A stretch of 64,000 nt of DNA from Alistipes sp. (GCA_017398045.1 JAFQHI010000006.1:1-64000); one strand, 5' to 3'. Shown: positions 25,903 through 37,100, counted from the stretch's first letter. Program-made: numbers and translations. Notes: generated by a model from the letters alone, not told the origin.

Positions 25903-28674
25903 ATGAGAAAATTTGTACCCTATATCCTTTGTGGCGCGTTGTTCGGAGTGCTTACAGCATTCGCTCTGCGCCCCTCGATGATTACAGCCACCACCTGTGA
26001 TTACCAGACCTCCCCGCTACTAATCGAGGAGGCCACGCCCCGTTTCGGTTGGCAGCTGAAGGAGCGTCAGGGGAGGATGCAGTCGGCCTACACCATTGAG
26101 GTAAAGGACGAAACAGGTGCTTTGGTATGGGAAAGCGGCAAGGTGGAGAGCGAAAAAAGCCAGCTGATTCCCTACGAGGGAGCTGCGCTAAATCCGCTGC
26201 ACAGCTACCGTTGGCGCGTGCGCGTGTGGGACGAGCAGGACAAGGCTTCGCGCTGGAGCCGTTATGCCACCTTTGCCACCGCCCCCACGACCGAGTGGCT
26301 CGAAGAGGCCCAATGGATTGGTGCCATCACCTATGCAGATGCCAAGATGCCCGAGGGACGTAAATTCCACGGAGGCGAGCTAAAAAAAACGGAGGTGCGT
26401 GCCGCCTGGGAGGCGGTCGATTCGTTGGCTTGGCGGTCGATACTCCTGCGCAAAGCGTTCCTCGCCCCGAAAAAGATTACGGAGGCGGTAGTCTATGTCA
26501 CCGGTCTGGGTCATTACGAACTCTCGATCAACGGCCAAAAGGTGGGTGACGGCGAGTTTACCCCGCTTTGGAGTGACTACCATAAGCGGGTCTATTACAA
26601 CGCATTCGACGTGACCGAGCAACTCAACAAGGGCGAAAACGCACTCGGTGTGCTGCTTGGCAACGGATTCTACAACATTGCCGACCGCTCGCGTTATCGC
26701 AAACTCCAAATCGGCTTCGGCCCCGAAACGATGTTGCTGCGCCTGCGCATCCGCTATGCAGATGGCGAAGAGCAAATCATCGGCTCGGATGCAACGTGGA
26801 AATATGATTTAAGCCCTATCACCTTCAACACGATTTACGGTGGCGAGGATTACGATGCCCGTCTTGAGCAGGCGGGGTGGGACGAGGCCGGATTCGACGA
26901 CTCGGCTTGGCGTCCGGTCGTGGTGCAGGAGGCTCCGAAGGGGGCATTGCGTCCGCAACAGGCTCCGCCGGTAAAAATCATGGCCTACCACGATGTACAA
27001 AGCGTACACAAACTCACCGCAGAGGAGGTGGCCGAGGCGACGATAAAGACCAAACGCACGGTCGATGCGACGGCCCTGCTGCTCGACATGGGACAAAACC
27101 TGGCGGGCTTCCCCGAAATCACCGTTTCGGGTCAAAGAGGGGCTAAAATCACGATGGTTGTAGCCGAGGCCAAGACCGCCTCGAATGCCACCGAACAGCG
27201 TCAGACGGGCCGTCAGCACTACTATACCTATATATTAAAGGGCGAAAAAAGCGAAACGTGGCATCCGCGCTTTTCCTACTACGGCTTCCGCTACATCCTC
27301 CTCGAGGGGGCTGTTTTGCAGGGGATGGAGAATCCCGACAACCTGCCCGTAGTGGAGCAGATTCGCTCCTGCTTTGTCCACTCCTCGGCCGAGGATGTGG
27401 CCACGTTCGAGAGCGACAGCGAGGTCTTCAATGCGGCGCATCGCCTGATTCACAACGCAGTACGCAGCAATATGCAGGCCGTCTGGACCGACTGCCCGCA
27501 TCGTGAAAAACTCGGTTGGCTGGAGCAGGTACACCTCAACGGCCCGGGTCTGTTGTACAACTACAACCTGACGACCTACCTGCCGAAGGTCCTCGGTGAC
27601 ATTGCCGACGCTCAACGCGAGGACGGCATGATTCCGACCACGGCACCGAACTACGTGATTTTCGAGGGGCCAGGCATGGATGCCTTTGCCGACTCGCCCG
27701 AATGGAGCATCACCTCCATCATGGCACCCTTCCAATACTACGAAACGTATGGCGATGACCGCCTCATTCGAGCGTACTATCCCGTGATGCGTCGCTGGGT
27801 CGATTACCTCACCTCGCGTGCCGAGGGCGATTTGATTGACTTCGGTCTGGGCGATTGGTACGACTATGGCGACTTCCGCGCAGGCTTCTCGCGCAATACG
27901 CCCGTCGGATTGGTCGCTTCGGCACACTACTACATGGCTGCCCGACACCTTGCACAAGCGGCAGCTCTTGTTGGCGAAAAGGCCGACCAGACGCACTACA
28001 ACGCCCTCGCGGAGCAGATTTACGCGGCCTTCAATGCCCGCTACTTCGACCCTGCGACCTGCCAATACGGCACGGGAAGCCAATGCAGCAATGCCCTGCC
28101 GTTGTTCCTCGAGATGGTCCCCAAGGAGCATCGCGCGGCAGTGCTGGAGAACCTGGTGGCCGACATCAAAGCCCATGGCACGCGCCTTACGACGGGCGAT
28201 GTGGGCAACCGCTACCTCTTCCAGACCCTTGCCCGCAACGGACTGAACGAACTGATGTGCGAGATGCACAACCACTGGGAGGTGCCGGGCTATGGATTCC
28301 AACTCCAATACGGAGCCACGACCCTCACCGAGCAGTGGGACCCCCGTCAAGGCTCTTCGTGGAACCACTTCATGATGGGGCAGCTTGACGAATGGTTGTT
28401 CCGCTCGCTCCTCGGCATACAGCCCGATGAGCATGGCGAAGGCTATCGCAAACTGACCATCGCCCCTGCGCCCGTAGGCGATTTGCGCTGGGCCAAGGGG
28501 TCGGTTCGAAGCCTCTATGGCGAGGTGGCCGTCAGCTGGGAACGCGACGAGGAGCAACATTTCACACTCCACGTGACGATTCCGGCCAACTGCCACGCCT
28601 CGATATGGTTGCCGGGTGACAAAGAGCCGTTGGCCGTCACAGCCGGACGACACACCTTTACCAAACAGTTATAA
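25903..28674 (+). CDS. GH78 alpha-L-rhamnosidase
   Basis: A 923-aa protein with an N-terminal hydrophobic segment (residues 4-22) that looks like an export signal. Modules are an Fn3-like N-terminal domain (about 28-130), jelly-roll rhamnosidase N domains (about 130-350), an (alpha/alpha)6 barrel with the GH78 signature TDCPHREKLGWLEQ at about residues 528-541, the conserved acid motif LTEQW, and a C-terminal beta domain. It hydrolyses terminal alpha-L-rhamnose from rhamnogalacturonan or side chains. Its start is 3 nt after the preceding stop and the next gene begins 4 nt after its own stop, so the three genes are surely co-transcribed. Confidence 0.9.
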   Translation: MRKFVPYILCGALFGVLTAFALRPSMITATTCDYQTSPLLIEEATPRFGWQLKERQGRMQSAYTIEVKDETGALVWESGKVESEKSQLIPYEGAALNPLHSYRWRVRVWDEQDKASRWSRYATFATAPTTEWLEEAQWIGAITYADAKMPEGRKFHGGELKKTEVRAAWEAVDSLAWRSILLRKAFLAPKKITEAVVYVTGLGHYELSINGQKVGDGEFTPLWSDYHKRVYYNAFDVTEQLNKGENALGVLLGNGFYNIADRSRYRKLQIGFGPETMLLRLRIRYADGEEQIIGSDATWKYDLSPITFNTIYGGEDYDARLEQAGWDEAGFDDSAWRPVVVQEAPKGALRPQQAPPVKIMAYHDVQSVHKLTAEEVAEATIKTKRTVDATALLLDMGQNLAGFPEITVSGQRGAKITMVVAEAKTASNATEQRQTGRQHYYTYILKGEKSETWHPRFSYYGFRYILLEGAVLQGMENPDNLPVVEQIRSCFVHSSAEDVATFESDSEVFNAAHRLIHNAVRSNMQAVWTDCPHREKLGWLEQVHLNGPGLLYNYNLTTYLPKVLGDIADAQREDGMIPTTAPNYVIFEGPGMDAFADSPEWSITSIMAPFQYYETYGDDRLIRAYYPVMRRWVDYLTSRAEGDLIDFGLGDWYDYGDFRAGFSRNTPVGLVASAHYYMAARHLAQAAALVGEKADQTHYNALAEQIYAAFNARYFDPATCQYGTGSQCSNALPLFLEMVPKEHRAAVLENLVADIKAHGTRLTTGDVGNRYLFQTLARNGLNELMCEMHNHWEVPGYGFQLQYGATTLTEQWDPRQGSSWNHFMMGQLDEWLFRSLLGIQPDEHGEGYRKLTIAPAPVGDLRWAKGSVRSLYGEVAVSWERDEEQHFTLHVTIPANCHASIWLPGDKEPLAVTAGRHTFTKQL

Positions 28675-28678
28675 ACCG

Positions 28679-30073
28679 ATGAAACAGCTACTGACGCTTC
28701 TTTTGCTTTTCGGCGTCTGCTCCACGACACAGGCGCAATACGACTACGCGAAGACCCATCGTAAGTCACTCGACCAGGTCTTGCGCGAACTCTCGTCACG
28801 CTTTGAGACGCGCCTCAAGGTAGAGGTCGATACGGTCGGTAAGTGGGTACCGCAGGCCGACTCGAGAATCCGCCCCTACTCGATTGAGGAGTCGATGGAT
28901 AACATCCTGACGCTCTTCAACTATAAATATGTGAAGCAGAATCCGCGCTACTACAAAATCAAGCCCTATGAGCCACATCGTCGCCTACCCGAGGCGGGCC
29001 GCAAGCTCATCGACTACCTCACCGCGACCCACTACCAAAGCCATCAGGAGGCGACCCGTCGCCTGCAAGAGGTGGCCGAAGAGGTGGGAGCCGTCATCGA
29101 GCGCGAGATACACGACCTGCGCGTGCTGACCGTGCAGGATGCCCGTCCCGAACTGACGAAAAAGCGCAAATACAACGGCTACACGGTGCAGAATTTCCGC
29201 ATCGAAACCCTCCCCGGACTCTATCTTTGCGGTTCGATTTACGCCCCCTCGCAGAAGCTCAAAGAGGGCGAGCGACTGCCCCTGATTCTTTCGCCCGACG
29301 GCCACACGCCCCGCTACCTGCACGATAACCAGCTTCGCATGGCGGCATGGGCCCGCATGGGAGCCGTCGCAGTGGCCTACGACCTGGTGGGTTATGGCGA
29401 ATCGGCCCTGCAACTCGGTGAGGCGGTGCATCATACGGTGCTGGCCCAGCAGATGCAGTGGATGAACACCCGCATCCTGCTCGAATGGATGCTCTCGCGC
29501 TCGGATATCGACGCCTCGCGCGTGGGTCTTTGCGGAGCCTCGGGTGGCGGTACGCAGACGATGCAGATGGGTATCGACAGCCGATTCACGGCCATCTGCC
29601 CCGTCATCAGCCTCTCCTCCTATTTCGATGGAGGCTGCCCCTGCGAGAGTGCCATCTACCTGCCGGCTGCCGCACAAGGCACCTGCAATGCCGAGATGGC
29701 GGCCGTACACGCACCGCGCTACCTGGGTGTGGTCTCCGACGGCAAGGATTGGACGGCTCATGTTCCCGAAATCGAGGAGCCGTTCCTGCGTCGCATCTAC
29801 GCCCTCCATGGGGCTGAAGATAAGCTCGCCTTCTACCACTTCCCCGACGAGGGGCATGACTTCGGCTACAACAAGCGCAAGGCGGTCTATGACTTCTTTG
29901 CCCGCGCCTTCGGGCTGGATATCGAGCGTGCCGATGAGACGAAACTGACGCTCGAGCCGATGGAGAACCTGCTCCTTTTCGGCAAGGGAGGCGTGAAACT
30001 GCCGGCCGAGGCGGTACGCTCGGTGGAGGAGCTGCCCCGTTATGCGCGTGAGCGTGCAACACCTTTGAAATAA
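28679..30073 (+). CDS. secreted alpha/beta-hydrolase esterase with N-terminal STN-like domain
   Basis: A 464-aa protein. The ATG at 28679 starts a signal peptide (MKQLLTLLLLFGVCSTTQAQ); an earlier in-frame ATG lies inside the rhamnosidase. Residues about 22-95 have the pattern of an STN (secretin/TonB short N-terminal) domain: SLDQVLRELSSRF, a VP.AD..IRPYS strand, SIEESMDNILTLF, then YYKIKPYE. The rest is an acetylxylan-esterase-like alpha/beta hydrolase with Ser288 in GASGG, Asp354 in SDGKD and His393 in EGHDFG. It is a paralogue of the next gene but lacks the C-terminal repeats. A role as pectin acetyl- or methyl-esterase fits the operon; the CE family is not settled. Confidence 0.78.
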   Translation: MKQLLTLLLLFGVCSTTQAQYDYAKTHRKSLDQVLRELSSRFETRLKVEVDTVGKWVPQADSRIRPYSIEESMDNILTLFNYKYVKQNPRYYKIKPYEPHRRLPEAGRKLIDYLTATHYQSHQEATRRLQEVAEEVGAVIEREIHDLRVLTVQDARPELTKKRKYNGYTVQNFRIETLPGLYLCGSIYAPSQKLKEGERLPLILSPDGHTPRYLHDNQLRMAAWARMGAVAVAYDLVGYGESALQLGEAVHHTVLAQQMQWMNTRILLEWMLSRSDIDASRVGLCGASGGGTQTMQMGIDSRFTAICPVISLSSYFDGGCPCESAIYLPAAAQGTCNAEMAAVHAPRYLGVVSDGKDWTAHVPEIEEPFLRRIYALHGAEDKLAFYHFPDEGHDFGYNKRKAVYDFFARAFGLDIERADETKLTLEPMENLLLFGKGGVKLPAEAVRSVEELPRYARERATPLK

Positions 30074-30091
30074 CCAACTTACACAACCAAT

Positions 30092-32632
30092 ATGAAAAGA
30101 CTGATTCTGTTGTTGCTCTTGATTGGAGCCACCTGCATGACCCAGGCACAGAACCGCTACGAGGAGCGTTTCACGCGCCCGCTGGACGAGGTACTGAAGG
30201 AGGTCGAAGCGCGTTTCGACGTCAAGCTGAACATCGACGGACGCACCGAGGGGCTGATGGTCCCCTATGCCGACTTCCGCATCCGCCCCTACTCGGTAGA
30301 GGAGACCCTCTACGGCATTTTGGGGCTGTTCGATATGACCTTCTCCAAGACCGGTGAGCGTCAATATGCCATCAAACCCTTCGAGTACTATCGTCGTTCA
30401 CCGGCCGATGGAAAGAAGATGGTCGATTACCTCCCCACGCTCTACACCGACCGCAAGGTGTTCGAGGAGCGTGCCGCGGTGATTCGCCGTGAGGCTCGCG
30501 AGAAGCTGGAGGTGGATAAACTGCTCCCGCTGCGTGTCGAGCCGAAGCCCATCCTCTCGAAGGTACGCAAATATGACGGCTACACGGTGACGAACTTCGC
30601 GCTGGAGACCCTCCCCGGTCTCTATGTCTGCGGCTCGATTTATGCCCCCGCCAAGAAGGGCGTTTATCCCGTGATTCTCTGCCCCGTGGGCCACTTCAAC
30701 GAGGGCCGCTATCGTCGTGACCAGCAGCTGCGCATGGCCACCTTTGCCCGCATGGGTGCCGTAGCCGTGGATTACGACCTCTTCGGCTATGCCGAGTCGG
30801 AGTTGCAGGTATCGAGTGCCGCCCACCGCACCCCCTATGGCGGGACGATTCAAATCATGAACGGTATCTCGATTCTCGACTATATGGCTACGCGCGAAGA
30901 TGTCGATATGGCGCGTGTAGGCGTTACGGGCGCATCGGGTGGCGGCCAGCAATCGGTCGTGTTGAGCGTCGTGGATGACCGCTTCACGGCTCTCTGCCCC
31001 GTGGTGAGCCTCTCGTCGTGGTTCGATGGCGGATGCCCCTGCGAAAGCGGTATGCCCGTTACGCAGGCGGCCGGTGGCACGTGCAATGCCGAGATGGCGG
31101 CTATCTTCGCGCCGCGTCCGTTGTGCGTGATTTCCGACGGCAAGGATTGGACGAAGAGCGTCCCCACGGTCGAGTATCCCTACCTGGAGAAGGTGTATGC
31201 ACTTTGCAATGCAAGCGACAAGCTGGAGAACGTACATCTGGCTACCGAGGGCCACGACTACGGCCCCTCGAAGCGTCAGGCCGCCTACGCCTTCTTTGCC
31301 AAGCATTTCGGACTCGACGCATCAAAAATTGACGAGGAGAAGGTCACGGTGGTGCCGACCCTGACGCTCTGCTCGTTTGGTAAAAATGGCGCGTTGATGC
31401 CCGAGGGGGCCATCCGCTCGGTCAATCAGCTGGCTCCCTATTTCGGCAAAGATCGCGTGCGTGCGGCCGCAGCCGACGAGTCGGTCTATCGCAAGTCGCA
31501 GGAGATTGTAGCGAAGCTCAACCTGCAGGATGAGCGCGCCATCGGCATTGCTACGACAGCCATCTACAACCACCGTCGCGCCGTGCGCGATTGGCACAAC
31601 GCACACCCCTACACCGTGATTCCCGAGGTGGACAAAGCGACGGGCAAGAAGCTCTCGAAGGTGGAGCGCGAGATGATGGCCGACCGCACCCTTCCCATCA
31701 AAGAGCGCGAGCGACTGATGAAGGGGCTGAAGAGCGTCCTGACCGACGAGCAGATTGAGCAGGTCTTTGACGAATACACGGTGGGCAAAGTCGCCTTCAC
31801 GATGCAGGGCTACCGCTCGATTGTGCCGAATATGACAGCCGAGGATGAAAAGGTGCTGCTCGGCCACCTGAAGCAGGCCCGCAGCGAGGCCATCGATTGC
31901 AAGTCGATGAAGGCCATTTCGCAGGTCTTCGAGATTTACAAAACCAAGTGCGAGCAGCACTTCAACGACACGGGTCGTCCGTGGCGTCAGCTCTTCAAGG
32001 CCTATGTCGATAAGCGCAATGCCGAGAAGAAGGCCAAGAAGGATGATGAGAAGTACATCGCCCGCTCGGCAGAGATTGTTGCTGCGCTGAAGCTCGACGA
32101 AAAGCGTGCTGCTGCCGTAACGGAGCTGGTAAAGGCACACCGCACGGCCGTTGTCGAGTGGCACAACGCCCACCCCTACACCTCCTATCCCGAGTTAGAA
32201 GCCAAGACGGGGCGCAAACTCAACGAGGTGGAGCGCGAGATGCTCTCCGACCAGCAGATTCCCGCCTCGGTGCGTAAGACGCTCCTTAAGGGGTTGAAGA
32301 AGCAGGGGCTGACGAACGAGCAACTCATTCAGCTTTGGGACGGCTACACGATTGGCAAGGTCGATTTCACGATGAAGGGCTACTATGCCATCATTCCCGA
32401 CCTCACGGATAAGGAGGCCGCTGCGCTGCGTAAGTACCTCGAGCAGGCCCGTGAAGAGGCCCTCGAGTGCCGTCGCATGAAGGGCATTTCGCAGGTCTTC
32501 GAGGTCTATAAGACCAAATGCGAGCAGTATCTGAATGCCAACGGCCGCGATTGGCGCGCCCTGTTCAAGGCCTACGTCGATAAGCGCAACGCCGAGAAGG
32601 CCGCTCAAAAGGCTGCCGAGCAGCAGAAATAG
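30092..32632 (+). CDS. secreted STN / esterase / tandem DUF3826-like repeat protein
   Basis: An 846-aa protein with signal peptide MKRLILLLLLIGATCMTQAQ. An STN-like domain (about 22-95) closely matches that of the preceding gene. The alpha/beta hydrolase (about 100-450) has Ser282 in GASGG, Asp349 in SDGKD and His388 in EGHDYG. Residues 461-650 and 651-846 are two clearly homologous units of about 190 aa, each with WHNAHPYT, a KVEREM/EVEREM helix, YT(V/I)GKV.FTM.GY, QVFE.YKTKCEQ and LFKAYVDKRNAEK. Their C-terminal halves resemble DUF3826, a Bacteroidota domain of unknown role. It follows its paralogue by 18 nt, suggesting tandem gene duplication with later gain or loss of the repeats. Confidence 0.78.
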   Translation: MKRLILLLLLIGATCMTQAQNRYEERFTRPLDEVLKEVEARFDVKLNIDGRTEGLMVPYADFRIRPYSVEETLYGILGLFDMTFSKTGERQYAIKPFEYYRRSPADGKKMVDYLPTLYTDRKVFEERAAVIRREAREKLEVDKLLPLRVEPKPILSKVRKYDGYTVTNFALETLPGLYVCGSIYAPAKKGVYPVILCPVGHFNEGRYRRDQQLRMATFARMGAVAVDYDLFGYAESELQVSSAAHRTPYGGTIQIMNGISILDYMATREDVDMARVGVTGASGGGQQSVVLSVVDDRFTALCPVVSLSSWFDGGCPCESGMPVTQAAGGTCNAEMAAIFAPRPLCVISDGKDWTKSVPTVEYPYLEKVYALCNASDKLENVHLATEGHDYGPSKRQAAYAFFAKHFGLDASKIDEEKVTVVPTLTLCSFGKNGALMPEGAIRSVNQLAPYFGKDRVRAAAADESVYRKSQEIVAKLNLQDERAIGIATTAIYNHRRAVRDWHNAHPYTVIPEVDKATGKKLSKVEREMMADRTLPIKERERLMKGLKSVLTDEQIEQVFDEYTVGKVAFTMQGYRSIVPNMTAEDEKVLLGHLKQARSEAIDCKSMKAISQVFEIYKTKCEQHFNDTGRPWRQLFKAYVDKRNAEKKAKKDDEKYIARSAEIVAALKLDEKRAAAVTELVKAHRTAVVEWHNAHPYTSYPELEAKTGRKLNEVEREMLSDQQIPASVRKTLLKGLKKQGLTNEQLIQLWDGYTIGKVDFTMKGYYAIIPDLTDKEAAALRKYLEQAREEALECRRMKGISQVFEVYKTKCEQYLNANGRDWRALFKAYVDKRNAEKAAQKAAEQQK

Positions 32633-32673
32633 ACAACAAAAAGAGAACCAATAACAATAAAAACCAAACTAAC

Positions 32674-34107
32674 ATGAAAAAACTTTTTGCAATCTTCAGC
32701 CTCATGATTTTGGCTGTGAGCTGCGCTCCCCAAGTGGAGCAGACCGAGAACAAGTTGCCGTGGGAGAACGGTAAACTCGTCGTGTCGGAAAATGGTCGTT
32801 TCCTGCAACATGAGAATGGCACCCCCTTCTTCTGGTTGGGTGAGACGGGTTGGCTGCTGCCCGAGCGTCTGACGCGCGAGGAGGCCATCTACTACCTCGA
32901 CGCCTGCGAGAAGGCCGGCTTCAACGTCGTACAGGTACAGACCATCAACGGCGTACCCGCCACGAATGCCTATGGCAAACTCTCGCACCCGAACGGCTAC
33001 GATTTCTCGCAAATCGATGCCGAGGGCGAGAACGGCTATTGGCAGAACATGGATTACCTCATGGAGGAGGCCGGCAAACGCGGCATCTACATCGGTATGG
33101 TCTGCATCTGGGGTGGCCTGGTGAAGAAGGGCCTGATGAATCCCGAGCAGGCAAAAGCCTACGGTGAGTTCCTGGCCAACCGCTACAAGGATACGCCGAA
33201 TGTCATCTGGTTCATCGGTGGCGATATCAAAGGCGATGTGGAGACCGAGTCGTGGGTGACGCTGGCCCGCACCATCAAGTCGATTGACAAGAACCACCTG
33301 ATGACCTTCCACCCCTTCGGCCGCACCTCGTCGGTACGTTGGTTCCACGATGCCGAGTGGCTCGATTTCAATATGTTCCAGTCGGGTCACCGTCGTTACG
33401 ACCAGACCCGCGGTGATGGCGACGACACGGCCCAGGCCTCGGTAGCCGAGGATAACTGGCGTTACGTAGAGGAGGGTCTTGCCCTCGAACCGCAGAAGCC
33501 CATCCTCGATGGCGAGCCTTCGTATGAGGAGATTCCGCAGGGTCTGCACGACCCCTCGGAGCCGTGGTGGAAGTCGTGGGATGTACGCCGCTACGCCTAC
33601 TGGTCGGTATTTGCCGGTTCGTTTGGCCACACCTACGGTCACAACTCGATTATGCAGATGCACAAGGGCGGTGAGAAGCCGGGCGGTTACGGTGCCATCA
33701 AGTCGTGGAAAGAGGGTCTCGAGGACCCCGGTTTCAGCCAGATGCAGTATCTGAAGAAGCTGATTCTTGCCTTCCCCTTCTTCGAGCGCGTGGGTGACCA
33801 GTCGGTCATCGCCGGTGAGCATGGCTTCCGCTACGACCGCGCCATCGCAACGCGCGGTGAGGACTACCTCCTGGTCTATACCTACACGAACAAGCCGATG
33901 CAAATCGACCTTCAGAAGATTTCGGGCGAGAAGAAGAACGTATGGTGGTATTCGCCCGTGGATGGTTCGCTGAAGTATGTAGGCGAGGTGGAGAACGGCA
34001 TCCATGAGTTCCAGGCCGAGGGCGAGGTAGGTCCCGCCAACGACCATGTGCTGATTGCCGTAGATGCCTCGAAGAACTACATCTGCAAGGAGCAACTTTC
34101 GCTCTAA
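32674..34107 (+). CDS. GH140 apiosidase-like lipoprotein
   Basis: A 477-aa lipoprotein (MKKLFAIFSLMILAVSC). The DUF4038-type TIM barrel of GH140 spans about residues 30-375, followed by a small C-terminal beta domain. The predicted catalytic pair is Asp184 in GGDIKGD and Glu281 in LDGEPSYE. They are 97 residues apart, matching, as I recall, Asp187 and Glu284 of the Bacteroides thetaiotaomicron apiosidase BT1012. GH140 releases D-apiose from the apiosyl-galacturonate branch points of rhamnogalacturonan-II, so this gene is the strongest marker of that substrate in the cluster. It lies between an esterase gene and a GH78 fusion in one operon. Confidence 0.87.
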   Translation: MKKLFAIFSLMILAVSCAPQVEQTENKLPWENGKLVVSENGRFLQHENGTPFFWLGETGWLLPERLTREEAIYYLDACEKAGFNVVQVQTINGVPATNAYGKLSHPNGYDFSQIDAEGENGYWQNMDYLMEEAGKRGIYIGMVCIWGGLVKKGLMNPEQAKAYGEFLANRYKDTPNVIWFIGGDIKGDVETESWVTLARTIKSIDKNHLMTFHPFGRTSSVRWFHDAEWLDFNMFQSGHRRYDQTRGDGDDTAQASVAEDNWRYVEEGLALEPQKPILDGEPSYEEIPQGLHDPSEPWWKSWDVRRYAYWSVFAGSFGHTYGHNSIMQMHKGGEKPGGYGAIKSWKEGLEDPGFSQMQYLKKLILAFPFFERVGDQSVIAGEHGFRYDRAIATRGEDYLLVYTYTNKPMQIDLQKISGEKKNVWWYSPVDGSLKYVGEVENGIHEFQAEGEVGPANDHVLIAVDASKNYICKEQLSL

Positions 34108-34131
34108 ATCACTCTTTTACAACCGAAAACA

Positions 34132-37100
34132 ATGAAACGAATCTTATTATTCATCGCCGCACTCCTCGCGCCCCTGCTCTCGATGGCAGGGGTCGAGGTG
34201 GGGCAACTCGAGGTGGAGCAGTTCACCCGACCGCTCTCCATAGAGCGTGCGCAACCCCGTTTGAGCTGGATTATCAGCTCCGACGAGCGCGACGTGATGC
34301 AGACCGCCTATCATGTGTTGGTGGCCACGGACCCGAGCCTGCTCGAGGAGGGCAAAGCCGACCTTTGGGACTCGGGAGTAGTAGCCTCCGATGCCTCGAT
34401 TTGGGTTCCCTATGACGGCCAAAAACTCCGCAGCAACCAGCGTTGTTTCTGGCGCGTAAAGGTCTATACGACCCGCGGTGCCTCCGCATGGAGCGAGGTG
34501 GCCGAATGGGGCATGGGACTCCTGGGCGAGACGGCCTGGGGTGGTCGCTGGATTGGCTGGGAGGGTGCCTTCCCCTGGGATAAGGAGAAGACCCACAGCG
34601 AGTTGAGCGCACGTTACATCCGCACCGAATTCGACCTGCAAGCGAAGGCCATCAAGCGTGCCACGGTCCACATTTCGGGTCTGGGTATGTATGAACTGTT
34701 CATCAATGGTCAGCTCATCGGCGACCAGGTGCTGGCTCCCGTGCCGACCGACTATCGTCGCACGGTGACCTACGACTCGTTCGATGTAACGGAGCAGTTG
34801 CAGGCCAACCGCAACGCCCTGGGCGTGGTACTCGGCAACGGCCGTTGGTACACCATGCGCCAGAACTACAAGCCCTACAAGATTCCCAACTTCGGCTATC
34901 CGAAGATGCGCCTGAATCTGATTGTGGAGTATGAGGATGGCACGATGCAGCGCGTAAACTCGGAGCCGGGGTGGAAACTCACGGCCGAGGGTCCGATTCG
35001 CAGCAACAACGAGTACGACGGCGAGATTTACGATGCCCGCATGGAGCTGGGCGACTGGACAAAGGTGGGTTACGACGACACGAAGTGGCTCCCCTCGCAG
35101 CGCGTAGCCCTGCCCTATGGCACCCTGCGTGGCGCGATTTCGCCCAACATGAAGATTATGAAGCGTCTGCCCGCCAAGACGGTGACCCACTACGAGGGTC
35201 GCACGATTGTTGATTTCGGGCAGAACATGGCCGGCTGGGTGAAGCTCAACGTGCGCGACACGAAGGCCGGTGATACGATTCTGATGCGCTATGCCGAGCG
35301 ACTGACCAATGGGGGCGATTCGCTCTACACGGCCAACCTGCGCGATGCCTGGAGCCGCGATATCTACGTCGCCAACGGCAAGGAGCAACAGACGAAGTGG
35401 AGTGCGCGATTCTCCTATCACGGCTTCCGCTACATCGAGATTACGGGTCTGAAGAACCCCACGGTCGAGGATTTCGAGGCCGAGGTGATTTACGACAATA
35501 TGCCGACGCTCGGCAGCTTCGAAAGCTCGAACGAGGTGCTGAACACGGTCTATCGCAACGCTTGGTGGGGTCTGAACTCCAACTACAAGGGTATGCCGCT
35601 CGACTGTCCGCAGCGCAACGAGCGTCAGCCGTGGTTGGGCGACCACGCGGTCGGCACATGGGGCGAGGCCTTTATGTTCGACTGCGGTACGATGTATGCC
35701 AAGTGGATGGAGGATATCACCGAGGCACAACGTGCCGATGGCTGTATCCCCGACGTGGTACCCGCCTTCTGGAACTACTACACGGATGGCATGGTTTGGC
35801 AGTCGGTAGTGCCGATTATCTGCGATATGCTCTATGAGCATAACGGCAACATCGAGCCGCTCAAACGCAACTATGCCACCATGAAGCGTTGGTTGGACCA
35901 TATGCAGGAGTGCTACATGACCAAGGACGGTCTTGTCACGAAGGAGAAGTATGGCGATTGGTGCGTGCCGCCCGAGTCGCTGGAGCTGATTCACAGCCAA
36001 GACCCCCTGCGCGTCACGAATTCGACCCTCATCGCCACGGCCTATTACAGCATGGTGTCGAAGATGATGGTCAAGTTTGCCACCCTGCTGGGTGAGACGG
36101 CCGACCGCGAGGAGTATGCCGCCCGTGCCGAGAAGACCAAAGCGGCCTTCAACCGCCACTTCCTCCATGTCGAGGAGGGCAAGGCTCCCACGCGCTACGA
36201 CCACCTGCTCTATCCCGATGCCGTCTATTACGACAACAACACCGTGACGGCCAATCTCTTGGCCGTAGCCTTCGACCTTGTTCCCGAGGAGCATCGCCAC
36301 AACATCGAGAAGCAAATCCTGAAGAAATTGTTGGTCGATAACGGTGGCCACATCAGCAGCGGCGTAGCCGGACAGAATTGGACGCTTCGCTACCTGACGA
36401 AGATGGGTCGTGGCGACGTAGCCTTCCTGCTCGCCTCGCAGAAGTCCTATCCGAGCTTCGGCTACATGGCGTCGCGCGGTGCAACGACCATCTGGGAGCT
36501 TTGGAACGGCGACACGGCCAGTCCGAAGATGAACTCGGGTAACCACGTGATGATGCTTGGTGACCTGATTCCCTGGTTCTACCGCGATTTGGCCGGTATC
36601 AACCCTGCCCGCCCCGCTTACAAAGAGATTTGCCTCAAACCCGACCTCTCGATTCAGAATCTGGAGCGTGTATCGGCCTCGTATGAGTCGCTGCACGGCA
36701 CGATTCGCAGCAGCTACGTAAAGACCCCGATGTCGCTTGCGTGGGATATCGAGATTCCCTGCAACACGACGGCCAAGGTGGTGCTTCCGACCCTCAATCC
36801 GAAGGCCATCGACGAGGAGGGCATCCGCTTCGTGGGCGAGGAGGACGGTATGGGCGTATGGCGCGTACCTTCGGGCAAATACCACCTCCGCGTGACGCTC
36901 GACCCTGCCCATGGCGAGGAGCGTGAGGGCATTCTCCGCGATGAATTCCTCTACGAGAAGGCCCCCTTCATCGAGTGCCACGCCTCGACCATCGAGGAGC
37001 TGCCGAATGGTGACCTGATTGCCGCCTACTTCGGTGGCACGAAGGAGCGCAACCCCGACGTCTGCATCTGGACGCAGACGAAGAAGAAGGGCAGCGACCA

